Origin: HR10 sp964615335
GTDB taxonomy: Bacteria; Acidobacteriota; Blastocatellia; HR10
Direction: 5' to 3'
NCBI GenBank assembly: GCA_964615335.1
Contig: CAZTMT010000009.1
Location: 1-64,000 of the forward strand
Length of the DNA stretch: 64,000 nt
Shown here: piece after piece, positions 1 to 9,111 of the stretch
Position numbering within the stretch: position 1 is the first letter of the stretch
Layout of the letters: the number at the start of each line of letters is the position of its first letter
Made by a program: the position numbers and the translations under genes
The notes under the pieces: generated by a model
What the model was told of the DNA's origin: nothing
Database searches by the model: none
Seen by the model: the letters and a program-made list of their open reading frames with translations, nothing else

Positions 1-637
1 GCGAAGCGGAACCCCAGGAAACGGGGTCCCCAATTATTCATTCGTGAGCCCGCGCGAGCGGGCGGCACACCGGGTCAGAAGCCCGACGAATCGAAGGACG
101 CCGTTTGTGCATCTCCCGATGTTGTGACCTGGCGTGTGTGAACCAGACCCGCTGGGTGGCCGTCCGATGTGTCGCCCCCTTCGGGGGCTCGTGGGGAAAT
201 TTTGGACCTCGCGGTTCCCTAGGGCTTACGCCCCGGGCTATTCTCTGTCGCCCCCTTCGGGGGCTTTCTGTGGAAAGATGTCGTTCCGTAAAAGGGCTGA
301 CGCCCCAGGCTATTTTCTGTCGCCCACTCCGTGGGCTCTGTGCGGAAGGAGTCATTCCCCGAATGGGCTCAGGTTATTTTCTGTTGCCCGCTCGCGTGGG
401 CTCTGCGCGGAATGAGGTAGGGACTGTGCAGTGCATCTGCCCGCGGAGCCTTTTTGGAGAGATGGCTTTGGATTTCAAGCGCAGTGTGAGCTTTGGTGTC
501 TAAATGGGAAAAAGGGTGGTCTCTGAAGAGAGCCGCGGCGGGTTTCTGGAATGTGTGCAAACTTCAAATGTGCAGGAACTTAGCTCCTGAGAGCCCACCG
601 CTTTCGCATCGCGATTCAGGTGTTTTCCAAAATCTCC
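1..637. other. Non-coding, hairpin-rich region
   Basis: No reading frame here looks like a gene; those present are low-complexity translations of repeats. It holds a hairpin at 8-30 (ACCCC/GGGGT core), a six-base-pair hairpin with a GCGA loop at 48-63, and the tandem hairpin units annotated at 174-401. From about 420 to 637 I see no clear element until the promoter at 638. The gene that would end at the left edge is not in the window. Confidence 0.6.
174..401. repeat. Four imperfect tandem hairpin repeat units
   Basis: Four units have hairpins starting at 174, 250, 322 and 386, with a period of 76, 72 and 64 bases. The main stems are GCCCCC/GGGGGC (174-188 and 250-264), GCCCAC/GTGGGC (322-336) and GCCCGC/GTGGGC (386-401). 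The stem sequence changes while pairing is kept. Two units also carry a second hairpin just upstream, GGGC-TTAC-GCCC (222-233) and GGGC-TGAC-GCCC (294-305), followed by a conserved GGCTATT-CTGTCGCCC linker. This resembles dispersed intergenic repeats common in Planctomycetes, Verrucomicrobia and Acidobacteria, which often give rise to spurious ORFs. Confidence 0.75.
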
Positions 638-666
638 TTGACATCGCGATCGGTGGAACCTACAAT
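638..666 (+). promoter_or_regulatory. Sigma-70-type promoter of the exopolysaccharide locus
   Basis: TTGACA at 638-643, a 17-base spacer and TACAAT at 661-666 form a near-consensus promoter. Transcription should start near 673. This lies inside the longest reading frame of the first gene (which opens at 620), so that upstream start is unlikely. Confidence 0.75.
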
Positions 667-674
667 ACGGCTCA

Positions 675-848
675 ATGAAACAGACGAACATGTGGAGTTT
701 CGAAGTGCGAGGGCAGCGATTCGGTCCTGCGACTCGAAGGCCTCGGAGAGGTCGAAAGACTCGCGTGGGCTCCGGCGGGAATCCCGCTCGAGTCGAAGAG
801 GTGACGAGGTGCTCCCCTGGTTCTCCGAATGCTGGAAGGCCATCATGA
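675..848 (+). CDS. Possible 57-residue leader ORF, leaderless
   Basis: This short frame starts with ATG at 675, about where transcription from the 638-666 promoter should begin, so it would be translated without a 5' leader. It encodes a basic, low-complexity 57-residue peptide rich in Arg, Gly and Pro. Its TGA stop overlaps the ATG of the FecR-like gene (ATGA at 845-848), a pattern typical of translational coupling. I recognise no family. It may be a coupling or leader ORF, or chance in GC-rich DNA. Confidence 0.25.
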   Translation: MKQTNMWSFEVRGQRFGPATRRPRRGRKTRVGSGGNPARVEEVTRCSPGSPNAGRPS

Positions 849-1909
849 ACTATTGGGCTGCATTTTCCAGAGCATACATGCTGTGGCGGCAGCGACCTGT
901 GGGCGCTTCACGAAAAGTTCTGCGCGGGCTTCTGCTCGGGCTTCTTGTCGGGGGGGCGATGGGCGTCGAGCCGGCCCAATGGAAGGCCTCTGTTCGGGAC
1001 CTGGCGGAGGCCGAAGGCGAGCCTGCGGGAGAACCGGCTCGGGGAGATCACCCGGGGGAGAAGCCCTCTGCCGCGCGCGCGATTCTGGGGGACATGATCC
1101 TTGTCGGAGATGGTGTGGTGCGGCTTGGTGGCGTCCCGGCCTTTTGGGGGAGTGCTGTCACAGATGGGAGCGAGATTGAGACGACCTCGAGTCTGGCGTT
1201 TGTGCGCTTGCGCGACGGTCGCGGGGTGATCGCCATCGGGCCGGCCAGTCGGGTGCAGATCTCTCGCCAGGGACCACGCCTGCGCCTTCGCATTTTCTAC
1301 GGAACGGCGACGATTCGCAGCCGCGAGGATGTGGAGGTCCAGGGTCCGGACCGCTCTTTTCCTGCGCGTTCTGAGCACGAGGTCGTGAGAGGGGGAAAGG
1401 CCGGGGAGCTTCTTTACGCCCTCTTTGTGCACGAAGGGAAGATGGAGGTCGCTTCGTTCGAGGAGCCTCTGGGTTTGAAGGAAGCGGCGCGCGCGGTCCT
1501 CCCGGAAGTGGCTTATGCTCTGGCTGCAGTGCCGCTCGGGCGAACTGGCGGGCGCGACCTGATGCGTTCCTCGCCCGGTCCAATGCCTGTGCTGGAGACG
1601 ACCGAACGGTCGCCTCTGGTGATCTCCTGTCGCACGGAGAAGCTGTTCGGTCATGGCCTGCGGGTCGTCGGACGGGTCGCTCTGGGAACAACTCCCATTG
1701 GAGGAGCGCCGGTCATCGTGCGCGCGCTCTTCCGGAATCGGCTTCCGGGGATGACGGTGGCTAACGTCGTCACCGGAGCTGATGGTCCGCTGCTCGGCCA
1801 CTATCAGGTGCTGCTGGCGGCGACGCCCGCTGATTTGGCGGCCGGAGGTGTTGTCGAAGTCGTGACGCAGGTGGGGCAAGAGATCGCCGCAAACCGATGC
1901 GGCTTTTGA
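845..1909 (+). CDS. FecR-like periplasmic/surface protein
   Basis: A 354-residue protein. Residues about 27-40 form a hydrophobic signal or anchor segment (LRGLLLGLLVGGAMG). Residues about 80-150 resemble a FecR domain: a GDMI..G.G segment, a region aligned with shifts between inside/outside-style beta strands, and SLAFVRLRDGRGVIAIGP. The C-terminal third is rich in beta strands and unrecognised. The ATG at 845 is chosen because a GGAAGG site sits seven bases upstream and the promoter at 638-666 rules out the start at 620. FecR domains are known from sigma-regulator anti-sigma factors and from cell-surface proteins of polysaccharide loci; no ECF sigma factor lies nearby. As the first gene of the export operon it may help surface assembly, but this is inference. 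Confidence 0.6.
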   Translation: MNYWAAFSRAYMLWRQRPVGASRKVLRGLLLGLLVGGAMGVEPAQWKASVRDLAEAEGEPAGEPARGDHPGEKPSAARAILGDMILVGDGVVRLGGVPAFWGSAVTDGSEIETTSSLAFVRLRDGRGVIAIGPASRVQISRQGPRLRLRIFYGTATIRSREDVEVQGPDRSFPARSEHEVVRGGKAGELLYALFVHEGKMEVASFEEPLGLKEAARAVLPEVAYALAAVPLGRTGGRDLMRSSPGPMPVLETTERSPLVISCRTEKLFGHGLRVVGRVALGTTPIGGAPVIVRALFRNRLPGMTVANVVTGADGPLLGHYQVLLAATPADLAAGGVVEVVTQVGQEIAANRCGF

Positions 1910-1973
1910 AGAGGAGCCGTCAGGGCGAAAGCACGGAGTGGCGCGAGGCGAGGACCTGAGAGGAGGGAGGGCG

Positions 1974-3005
1974 ATGTGGGTAGTGGGCATCCTCTTGATC
2001 GCAAGTTTGGGAGCACAAGGGACTGCGATTCAGAAGGCCCCTGCTTCTCAGAAAGGTGCGCCGGCGGAGGCTCAGCGGGAGCAGGGAGTGGCTCAGGGAC
2101 CGTCGGAGCCTTCGGAGTCCGAGGAGGAGTACATCATCGGTCCTGAGGATCTTCTGGAGATTCGCGTCTTCGAGCAGCCGGATTTAAGCGGTGAAGTACG
2201 CGTCTCGCTCCGGGGCTACATTCGCATCCTCCCCTTTCCGGAACCGATTCGGGCGGCCGGGTACACGGAGCATCAACTGGCGGACATCATCCGCGAGAAG
2301 CTCCTGACTCTTTTCAAAAATCCCCAGGTCGTGGTGCGCGTCAAGGAATCGCGGAGTCGGTTTGTCGCCGTCATCGGAGCGGTGCGCAAGCCGGACCGGT
2401 ATGAGATCGTGCGCGGGACGCGTCTGTTGAATCTGCTGGCGGCGGCCGGGGGGGTGACCGAGAACGCCGGAAACACGGTTCACATCATTCGCACGGGGAA
2501 AAGGCCGGTGCGTGCGGCACCGGCAGAGGAGGCTTCGTCCGAGCGCTCCGAAGGCGATTCGGGAGAGCCTCAACTGGAGGTCGTGGATTTGCGGCAACTG
2601 CTCAGCGGGCGATGGGATCTGGTCAACACGCTCATCTATCCGGGCGATATTGTGAGCGTGCCCGAGGCGGATCAGGTCTTTGTGACGGGAAACGTCGTCA
2701 ATCCGAATGCCTTTCGAATTCGCGGGGATATGACGCTGACCAAAGCCATCGCTCTGGCCGGAGGCGTGCGTCCGCACTCGCAGAAGAATCGGGTGACGAT
2801 CCTGCGGCTTGTGCCCGGGCGGAGCGAGCGGATGGAGATCGTCGTGGACTTAGAGAAGGTGGAGAGGGATCAGGTGAAGGACATCCCGCTGGAGCCCAAT
2901 GATGTCGTCTTCGTGCCTTCCTCTTCGATGCGCAGCGTGGGGATGGCGATGTTGAACGCCTTCAGTCTCGGAGCGGCGTCGCAACTGATCTGGCTGTTGC
3001 GGTGA
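1974..3005 (+). CDS. Polysaccharide export outer-membrane protein (Wza-like)
   Basis: A 343-residue protein starting with a hydrophobic signal peptide (MWVVGILLIASLGAQG). A Poly_export domain spans residues about 52-125 (YIIGPEDLLEIRVFEQPDLSG). Two SLBB-type domains follow, near 130-175 (FVAVIGAVRKPDRYEI) and near 234-278 (QVFVTGNVVNPNAF). Proteins of this family form the outer-membrane exit of Wzx/Wzy exopolysaccharide systems. The ATG at 1974 follows an AGGAGGG site six bases away. A GTG start at 1938 is possible but would bury the signal peptide. The Wzc-like kinase follows after 18 bases, the usual partner order. Confidence 0.9.
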   Translation: MWVVGILLIASLGAQGTAIQKAPASQKGAPAEAQREQGVAQGPSEPSESEEEYIIGPEDLLEIRVFEQPDLSGEVRVSLRGYIRILPFPEPIRAAGYTEHQLADIIREKLLTLFKNPQVVVRVKESRSRFVAVIGAVRKPDRYEIVRGTRLLNLLAAAGGVTENAGNTVHIIRTGKRPVRAAPAEEASSERSEGDSGEPQLEVVDLRQLLSGRWDLVNTLIYPGDIVSVPEADQVFVTGNVVNPNAFRIRGDMTLTKAIALAGGVRPHSQKNRVTILRLVPGRSERMEIVVDLEKVERDQVKDIPLEPNDVVFVPSSSMRSVGMAMLNAFSLGAASQLIWLLR

Positions 3006-3023
3006 GGCCTGAGGAGGACACCC

Positions 3024-5372
3024 ATGTCGGAATCCCCTGAGAGGCCTTCTCTTCCGGCGCATCCGACGGGACGTTCATCGCCGGACGTTCCGGCGGCGAT
3101 GTCCGGACAGGTGATGAAGTTCTATCCGGCGAGCGCCTTTCGCGATGAGGAGATGGGCGAGCGCGATGTCCACCTGCTCGATTACTGGCGGGTGATCAAG
3201 AAAAGGCGGTGGATCGTCCTGAGCGTCGTGGTGACGATCGCCACCATCGTGACGATCCGCATGTATCAGTTGCCGGTCGTCTACGAGGCCACGGGTCGCA
3301 TCATCATCAATCCGCAGATGCCCGTGCAGGTGACGCGCGAGAGAGAGAGCGGCGCCGATCTCTCCCCCAATGATGCGCAGTATTTGGAGACGCAGCAGAA
3401 TGTCCTGCGGAGTCGGGAGCTGGCCCGGCGCGTCATCGAGGCGCTCTCTCTGGAGCGGCATCCGGAGTTCGCGGACATTGCCGCGCGCGTGGCCGATCCG
3501 GCGCGTCGGCGCGTCTTGCTCATTGATCGTTTCCTGGAGAACCTTCGGGTCGAGCTGGTGCGCAACACGCGCGTGGTGGCTGTCACCTACAGCGCTCACG
3601 ACCCGCAACTGGCCGCGCGCGCTGTCAACGAACTGTTCACGCAGTACGGCGAGTACATGCTCGCCTCGCGTTCGGACGCGACGCGCAAAGCGACCGAGTG
3701 GCTGCAGGAGCAGCTCACCCTCTTGCGCGATCGCGCCGAGAAGGCGCAAGAGGAGCTGGTTCGCTACAGTCGCGAGAACGAGATCGTGCAGCTCAGCGAG
3801 AATCAGACGATCACCGTCGAGCGGCTGGCCGATTTGAATCGGCGTCTCGTCGAAGCCGAGACGGATCGGATTCGCGCCGAGACCCTCTATCGCCTCAGCC
3901 GCGAGGGGGAGATTGACGCGCTCCCTCCGGTTCTGGCCGATCCGCAGGTTCAGGCCTTGAACGCGCGGTTGGCCGAGCTGCGACAGGAGCTGGCGCAACT
4001 GAATGTCGAGTATCAGCCGACGCATCCGCGCCTGGCGCGCGTGCGCGAGCAGATCGCCGAGGTCGAGCGGCAACTGGCTCTGGCCAAACGGCGCATTGTG
4101 GCCAACATCGAGGCCGAATACAAAGCCGCCGTGCGACGCGAGCGCGATCTGCGAGCGGCCCTGGAGCGGCAGCGGGCTGAGACCTTGCGGCAGAACGAGC
4201 GGGCGATCGAGCTGAGTCTGCGCAAGCGCGAAGTCGAAGTGACGACGCAGCTTTACGAGGGATTGCTCGAGAAGCTCAACGATGTGAAACTGCTCTCGAC
4301 GCTGACGACGACCAACATTCAGATCCTCGATCAGGCGGAAGTCCCCCTGCGTCCGGCGCGCCCGCGTCGGCTCTTCAATATCGGCTTGAGCGTGATCGTG
4401 GGGCTGATTCTGGGCATCGGTTTAGCTCTCTTTGTCGAGTATTTGGACAACACGGTCAAATCCACCGAGGACGTGGATCGGCTGCTCGGTCTGCCGGTCC
4501 TGGGGCTTGTGCCGGCCCTGGAGAGTCTGGAGCGGCGGCGCGCGTGGGCTTTGCCCCGCGTCTCTCGGAAGTCGGAGGCCGAACGTCCCCTTCTGATCAG
4601 CCAGAGGCAGCGGTCGAGTTTCGCCGAAGCCTTTCGCACGTTGCGCACGTCGGTCCTTTTGTCGCATGCGGAACGTCCGCCTCGGACGATCCTCTTCACC
4701 TCCAGCAGTCCGGGTGAGGGGAAGACGACGACGGCCCTCAACATGGCCATCTCGCTGGCGCAGACGGGGGCTCGTGTTCTTCTGATTGACAGCGATCTGC
4801 GCAAGCCCGGGTTGCACCGGGCCTTGAACGTGCGGAACTATCCCGGCCTCTCGGCCTATTTGACGCGCCCGTTGGATCTGGAGGCCGTCATCCTCCATCA
4901 GCCCTCGGAGAATCTCTTTGTGATCCCCTCGGGGGCGATCCCGCCCAATCCTTCGGAACTGCTCGGATCGGCGAAGATGCGCGAGCTGATCGCGCAGGTG
5001 AGCGAGCGTTTCGATTTCGTGCTCCTGGATTCTCCTCCGGTCTCCACGCCGGATACGCTCGTGCTCTCGGCTCTCGTCGATGGAGTGATCCTGATCATTC
5101 GCTGCGGGGAGACGCCGCGCGAGCTGGTGCATCGGGCGCATCAGGCGCTGCTGGATGTGAACGCGCGCATCTTCGGCGTTGTTCTCAATCGGGTGGATGT
5201 GACGCAGGACGGCTACTCGTACTACTACTATTACCGCTACTACTGGGACGAGCGCGAGGCTCCGGAGGACTCTCCCAGCGATCGAGAGAGCGCGCGTCAG
5301 GGGTCCGCGCGTGATCCCGAAGAACCGGGGCTCGAAGGGAATCGCTCGGCTTCCGGGGAGGATCGCTCGTGA
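3024..5372 (+). CDS. Wzc-like chain-length determinant and tyrosine autokinase
   Basis: A 782-residue inner-membrane protein with a Wzz domain fused to a bacterial tyrosine kinase. Membrane segments lie near residues 62-80 and 449-473 and flank a periplasmic region that is coiled coil at about 220-430. The cytoplasmic kinase has Walker A (SSSPGEGKTTT, about 559-569), Walker A' (VLLIDSDLRKPG, about 583-594) and Walker B (FDFVLLDSPPV, about 663-673). The tail holds a tyrosine cluster (YSYYYYYRYYW, about 731-741), the expected autophosphorylation site. It controls chain length and export through the Wza-like partner. GAGGAGG precedes the ATG. Its stop overlaps the start of the phosphatase gene by four bases. 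Confidence 0.93.
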   Translation: MSESPERPSLPAHPTGRSSPDVPAAMSGQVMKFYPASAFRDEEMGERDVHLLDYWRVIKKRRWIVLSVVVTIATIVTIRMYQLPVVYEATGRIIINPQMPVQVTRERESGADLSPNDAQYLETQQNVLRSRELARRVIEALSLERHPEFADIAARVADPARRRVLLIDRFLENLRVELVRNTRVVAVTYSAHDPQLAARAVNELFTQYGEYMLASRSDATRKATEWLQEQLTLLRDRAEKAQEELVRYSRENEIVQLSENQTITVERLADLNRRLVEAETDRIRAETLYRLSREGEIDALPPVLADPQVQALNARLAELRQELAQLNVEYQPTHPRLARVREQIAEVERQLALAKRRIVANIEAEYKAAVRRERDLRAALERQRAETLRQNERAIELSLRKREVEVTTQLYEGLLEKLNDVKLLSTLTTTNIQILDQAEVPLRPARPRRLFNIGLSVIVGLILGIGLALFVEYLDNTVKSTEDVDRLLGLPVLGLVPALESLERRRAWALPRVSRKSEAERPLLISQRQRSSFAEAFRTLRTSVLLSHAERPPRTILFTSSSPGEGKTTTALNMAISLAQTGARVLLIDSDLRKPGLHRALNVRNYPGLSAYLTRPLDLEAVILHQPSENLFVIPSGAIPPNPSELLGSAKMRELIAQVSERFDFVLLDSPPVSTPDTLVLSALVDGVILIIRCGETPRELVHRAHQALLDVNARIFGVVLNRVDVTQDGYSYYYYYRYYWDEREAPEDSPSDRESARQGSARDPEEPGLEGNRSASGEDRS

Positions 5373-6121
5373 TTGACCTGCATTGTCATCTTCTGCCGGG
5401 CCTGGATGATGGGCCGAGGACGTGGGATGAGGCTCGGGCGCTCGGCCTCCGCCTGGCGGAGGAAGGGGTCACGCTGGCTGTGGCGACGCCGCATTTTTTC
5501 CTCTCCCGGTATCCGAATCCCGAGCCCGAGCAGCTCCGCGAGCACGTCGCGCGGCTGAATCGGGAGCTGGAGGGACGACTGCGCGTTGTGCCAGGCGCGG
5601 AAGTGCGCCTTGTCCCCGAGTTGCGAGAGTGGGCCGAGCGTCTGACCCGCTCCGTGGGCGAAGGCGATCGCGCGCTTCTGGTCAATGGCACATCGTACGT
5701 GCTTTTGGAGTTTCCGCCCGAGGTCATCCCTCCGGGTGTCGAGCGCGTGCTCTTTGAACTTCAGCGGGCCGGGATTCGACCGATTCTGGCCCATCCGGAA
5801 CGCCATACGGTATTGCGCGGTCAGACCGCAGGATTGCGCCGCTTCGTGGAGCGCGGATGTTTCGTTCAAGTGGATGCGCCCTCTCTGGTGGGGGATCACG
5901 GGCGCCAGGTGCGGAAGGTCGCGTGGCAGTGGATTGAGGCGGGGCTGGTGCATGTGGTCGCCTCCGATGCCCACAGTCTCCGCGCGCGTCCTCCGAAGCT
6001 TCGACAGGCCTGGAGCGACGTCGAGCGAGCTTATGGAGAGGCTCTGGCGCGCACTCTGTTTCTGGAGAATCCGAAGGCGATTGTGGAAGGTCAGCCGGAC
6101 CTGAAGGCGATCGAGTCGTAG
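5369..6121 (+). CDS. PHP-family protein tyrosine phosphatase (CpsB/YwqE type)
   Basis: A 250-residue protein of the manganese-dependent PHP phosphohydrolase family. Metal ligands are visible in MIDLHCHLLPGLDDG (His5, His7), in ATPHFF, in HPERH and in ASDAHS near the C terminus. CpsB/YwqE/CapC enzymes remove phosphate from the tyrosine cluster of the capsule kinase, so this gene is the expected counterpart of the kinase just upstream. The GTG start overlaps the kinase stop (GTGA), which suggests coupled translation and matched amounts of kinase and phosphatase. Confidence 0.9.
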   Translation: MIDLHCHLLPGLDDGPRTWDEARALGLRLAEEGVTLAVATPHFFLSRYPNPEPEQLREHVARLNRELEGRLRVVPGAEVRLVPELREWAERLTRSVGEGDRALLVNGTSYVLLEFPPEVIPPGVERVLFELQRAGIRPILAHPERHTVLRGQTAGLRRFVERGCFVQVDAPSLVGDHGRQVRKVAWQWIEAGLVHVVASDAHSLRARPPKLRQAWSDVERAYGEALARTLFLENPKAIVEGQPDLKAIES

Positions 6122-6164
6122 CGAGAGTCGTCGCGCGAACGCACAGGTTCGAGCGCATGCGGAT

Positions 6165-7568
6165 ATGGCGGAAGCGGGAGTTCGAGACGTTCGGGTTGTC
6201 GTTTCACAGTGGGGGGCTCGGCTGGGCTTAGGAATCGGAGCCGCTCTCGGCGCGTTCCTCCTCCTTTGGGAATACCCCCGCGCACAGACTCTCCTTGTGC
6301 GGTCACGGAGCCTTCGGGCTGAAGACCTGGAGGCGGTGCTTGCTTGGGCGCCCTCTATCCCGTCCGAGGCGCGCGCGCGTCTGGGCCTCCTCTATCTCTA
6401 CGATCCCCTGACCTTCGATCCGGAGCGCGCTCGGGAACATCTCCGGCGCGCGGTGCGGGAGAATCCCTTCGACTTTCAAAACTGGATGCATCTGGGTCAG
6501 GGATACGAGGCTGTGGGCGATCGGAGGCAGGCCGAAGCCGCCTATCGTCTCGCGCTGATGTGCGCGCCCAGATACTTCCTCCCGCAGTGGCTCTATGCCC
6601 ATTTCTTGCTCAAGCAGGGAGAGCGCCAACGCGCCCTGGAGGCTTTCGCTCGTGCGGCTCGATTGAACCCGGAGGCCGTTCCTAATATCGGCGCGGTGCT
6701 TGAGGATGCCGACCTGCTCCTGCAGATGGATCGCGCGGCCCGCTCGGCGAGCGTGCGCGCGCGGCTGTGTGCCTTCTTGATCTCGCGCGGTGCGCTTGGG
6801 CCGGCTCTTTCTCTCTGGCGCGCGCTTGAGGGGGAGGAGGGGACGAAGCTCTGGCTCGCCCGCGCGTTGATCTGGCGCGGCATCGGCGCGGGAGAATATG
6901 CATTAGCCCACGCTCTCTGGCGCACTGTGGTTCAGAGGCTCTTCGATCATGGGATCACATCTTCGGAGGCCATCTGGAACGGGAGCTTCGAGCTGCCCTC
7001 ACTGGAACAGGTGATGGCCGCCACGCCGTGGCCTCCGTTTGAGATCCCTTGGGAGCTGGAGGCCTCCGGTCCGAGCTTCGAGTGGAAGATCGAAGGAACC
7101 GATCGCGTCCTGGCAGCGGTCACGGACTCCGAAGCCTACCAGGGAAGGCGCGCCGTGCAGATGGAATTCGTGGGGGCTGAAGGAGTCCGCTTCTCCGGGA
7201 TCGCGCAGCTTGTGCTCCTGCGTCCGGAGATGTCTTACGAGCTGCGCTTCGCCTATAAAGCGGATCTGCGCGGCGATCCACGCCTTCTTGTGGAGATCGT
7301 GGATGCTCCGCGGGGAGTGCCGCAGCCAACAGCGGTGCGCTTGCGGTGGGAGCTTCCGCCAGAAGCGAAGGCGACGGGATGGACGCTCGTGCGCCGGAGC
7401 TTTGAGACTGGGCCGGCAGAGCTGGTTCTGTTGCGCATTCGACGGGAGCCGTCGGCTTCTCTGGCTGATTTTGTGAAGGGGCGCATCTGGTTCGATGCCT
7501 TCTCCATCCGGCCGATCCCGCCGAATGACTCCGAGAGCGAACGCGCAGCACACGGGATTCAGAAGTGA
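6165..7568 (+). CDS. TPR-repeat membrane-anchored protein
   Basis: A 467-residue protein with one N-terminal membrane segment (about residues 20-36). Helical repeats at about 60-230 look like TPRs (NWMHLGQGYEAVGDRRQAEAAYR; FLLKQGERQRALEAFARAA is a second repeat). The C-terminal half has beta-sandwich character resembling a carbohydrate-binding module (SYELRFAYKADLRG). Such proteins accompany O-antigen polymerase genes in exopolysaccharide loci and may scaffold the polymerase. Its stop overlaps the start of the O-antigen-ligase-like gene by four bases. The ribosome site is weak. The specific role is unknown. Confidence 0.6.
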   Translation: MAEAGVRDVRVVVSQWGARLGLGIGAALGAFLLLWEYPRAQTLLVRSRSLRAEDLEAVLAWAPSIPSEARARLGLLYLYDPLTFDPERAREHLRRAVRENPFDFQNWMHLGQGYEAVGDRRQAEAAYRLALMCAPRYFLPQWLYAHFLLKQGERQRALEAFARAARLNPEAVPNIGAVLEDADLLLQMDRAARSASVRARLCAFLISRGALGPALSLWRALEGEEGTKLWLARALIWRGIGAGEYALAHALWRTVVQRLFDHGITSSEAIWNGSFELPSLEQVMAATPWPPFEIPWELEASGPSFEWKIEGTDRVLAAVTDSEAYQGRRAVQMEFVGAEGVRFSGIAQLVLLRPEMSYELRFAYKADLRGDPRLLVEIVDAPRGVPQPTAVRLRWELPPEAKATGWTLVRRSFETGPAELVLLRIRREPSASLADFVKGRIWFDAFSIRPIPPNDSESERAAHGIQK

Positions 7569-9004
7569 TGCACGAAGTTTATCGAGGAGATAGTCCGAGA
7601 TACCGTGCGGCCGACGGGAGCGCCTGTCCGCACCGGGAGCGGACCGCAGGAGCCCTGCGCCATGGGCTGTCGCGTCTGGCGCTTCTCTCCGCAAGCGCGT
7701 GCGAACGCGCGATCTTTGGCGGGACGCTCGGGATCGCGCTTCTGGCTCCCTGGATGTATGGCTCCGATCACGCGGGAGCGCTCTTGATCCTGGGATGGGG
7801 GGTGGCTCTTCTTCTGGTGCTCGGGATCCTGGAGATCGCCCTGGTCGGGGAAGGGCGCTGGGCCTGGTCATCGGGACATACGCTCCTTCTGCTCTTTTTC
7901 GGTCTCGCTCTGCTGCATCTGATGCCGTTGCCTGTCGCTGTGGAGCGCATCAGGATGCCCGAGGGAGAGGTGCTCCTCTGGAATCGGATCACGCGCGACA
8001 CGGCGGCGACGGTCGCCGTTGCGGCGAAGCTCATGCTTCTGCTGGCCTATTTCTTGTTGGCGACCAGGAGCCTGAGGACTCCCCGACGAATTCACATCTT
8101 CGCCCTTGCCCTTTTCGGTAATGGGATCGGGCTGGCCCTGCTGGGTCTTCTCAACGCCTCCTTTTCGCGGGAGCCCCTGCTATGGTCCTTCGCTCCGGGA
8201 GCGCCGGCATTTGGGCCCTATGCGAATCGCGCGCATTTCGCCCTTCTCATGGAGATGGTTCTGCCGATCGGGCTGGCGTGGTTTCTCTTGGGCGGATGGA
8301 GGGCGAAGCTCTGGGGATGGACTCTCGTCCTTGGGGGAGGGGCCGTGGGGAAGGCCGCCTCGCGTGCGGGGATCGCGCTCCTGCTGCTGCAACTTGTGGC
8401 TGTCCCTTTGCTCATCTGGGGACCTGGCCTGCGCGCGCTCCTTCGGAGGCCTCCCTTTGCCGGTGAAAGATCGCGTGCGGTTCTTGTGCGAATCGGGCTG
8501 GTCGGGGCTCTCGTTCTGGGAGGGGGGATGTGGATCGGAGGCCCGATGATGCGCGAGCGTCTTGCGAGCCGGTTCCGCGAGGATGCACTCTCGATTCGGG
8601 GGGAGATCTGGGGGGCGACGCTTCGGATGATCGCCGATCATCCGGTCTTCGGCGTCGGACTTGGGGCGTTCGCGACGATGTATCCGCGCTATGATCCAAG
8701 CAATGGATTGCGCCGCACGGCCGAAGCGCACAACGACTACCTGCAGCTTGTGGCCGAAACGGGAGTGGTGGGAGGCCTGCTGGGAGGAGCCTTTCTGCTC
8801 TTCGTAATGGGTGTGGTGCGACGCGCGTTCTCGTGGGCCGGAACGTCTTCGCGCGCGGAGGCGGCGACGGCTCTCGGAGCGAGCGTGGGAATTCTAACGA
8901 GTTTGATTCACAGCGCGGTGGACTTCGGGCTGCAGATCACGGCGAATGCGCTCACGTTCCTCGGCCTGCTCGCCGTGCTTCTGCGCCTCTGTCGCACGCG
9001 ATGA
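7565..9004 (+). CDS. O-antigen ligase/polymerase-like membrane protein
   Basis: A 479-residue protein with about eleven to twelve hydrophobic segments. It carries the Wzy_C/WaaL-type signature in the large loop near residues 350-410: GVGLGAFATMYPRYDP followed by AHNDYLQLVAETGVVG. Family members join or polymerise undecaprenyl-linked glycans at the periplasmic face of the inner membrane. The first 45 residues are unusually polar for the family, so the true start could be internal. The GTG at 7565 (followed by ATG) overlaps the previous stop. A 6-bp hairpin lies at 9031-9045 after the gene. A second protein of this general type is encoded at 12618-14285. Confidence 0.82.
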   Translation: MMHEVYRGDSPRYRAADGSACPHRERTAGALRHGLSRLALLSASACERAIFGGTLGIALLAPWMYGSDHAGALLILGWGVALLLVLGILEIALVGEGRWAWSSGHTLLLLFFGLALLHLMPLPVAVERIRMPEGEVLLWNRITRDTAATVAVAAKLMLLLAYFLLATRSLRTPRRIHIFALALFGNGIGLALLGLLNASFSREPLLWSFAPGAPAFGPYANRAHFALLMEMVLPIGLAWFLLGGWRAKLWGWTLVLGGGAVGKAASRAGIALLLLQLVAVPLLIWGPGLRALLRRPPFAGERSRAVLVRIGLVGALVLGGGMWIGGPMMRERLASRFREDALSIRGEIWGATLRMIADHPVFGVGLGAFATMYPRYDPSNGLRRTAEAHNDYLQLVAETGVVGGLLGGAFLLFVMGVVRRAFSWAGTSSRAEAATALGASVGILTSLIHSAVDFGLQITANALTFLGLLAVLLRLCRTR

Positions 9005-9111
9005 GGAGAACGAAGCGAACGGTCGCGGAGCGGGCCGTTGGCCCGATCGGCGGTAGCCTGTTTGCGGGCTGCGTCTTGTTCGGAGATGAGGCTTCTCTGT
9101 AAGATGCCTGT

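Noticed and set aside
105..503. Open frames over the hairpin repeats
   Set aside because: Repetitive translations of the repeat units, a known source of spurious genes.
620..844. Upstream start of the FecR-like gene
   Set aside because: The promoter at 638-666 lies inside it and the peptide is not membrane- or domain-like; ATG 845 has a ribosome site.
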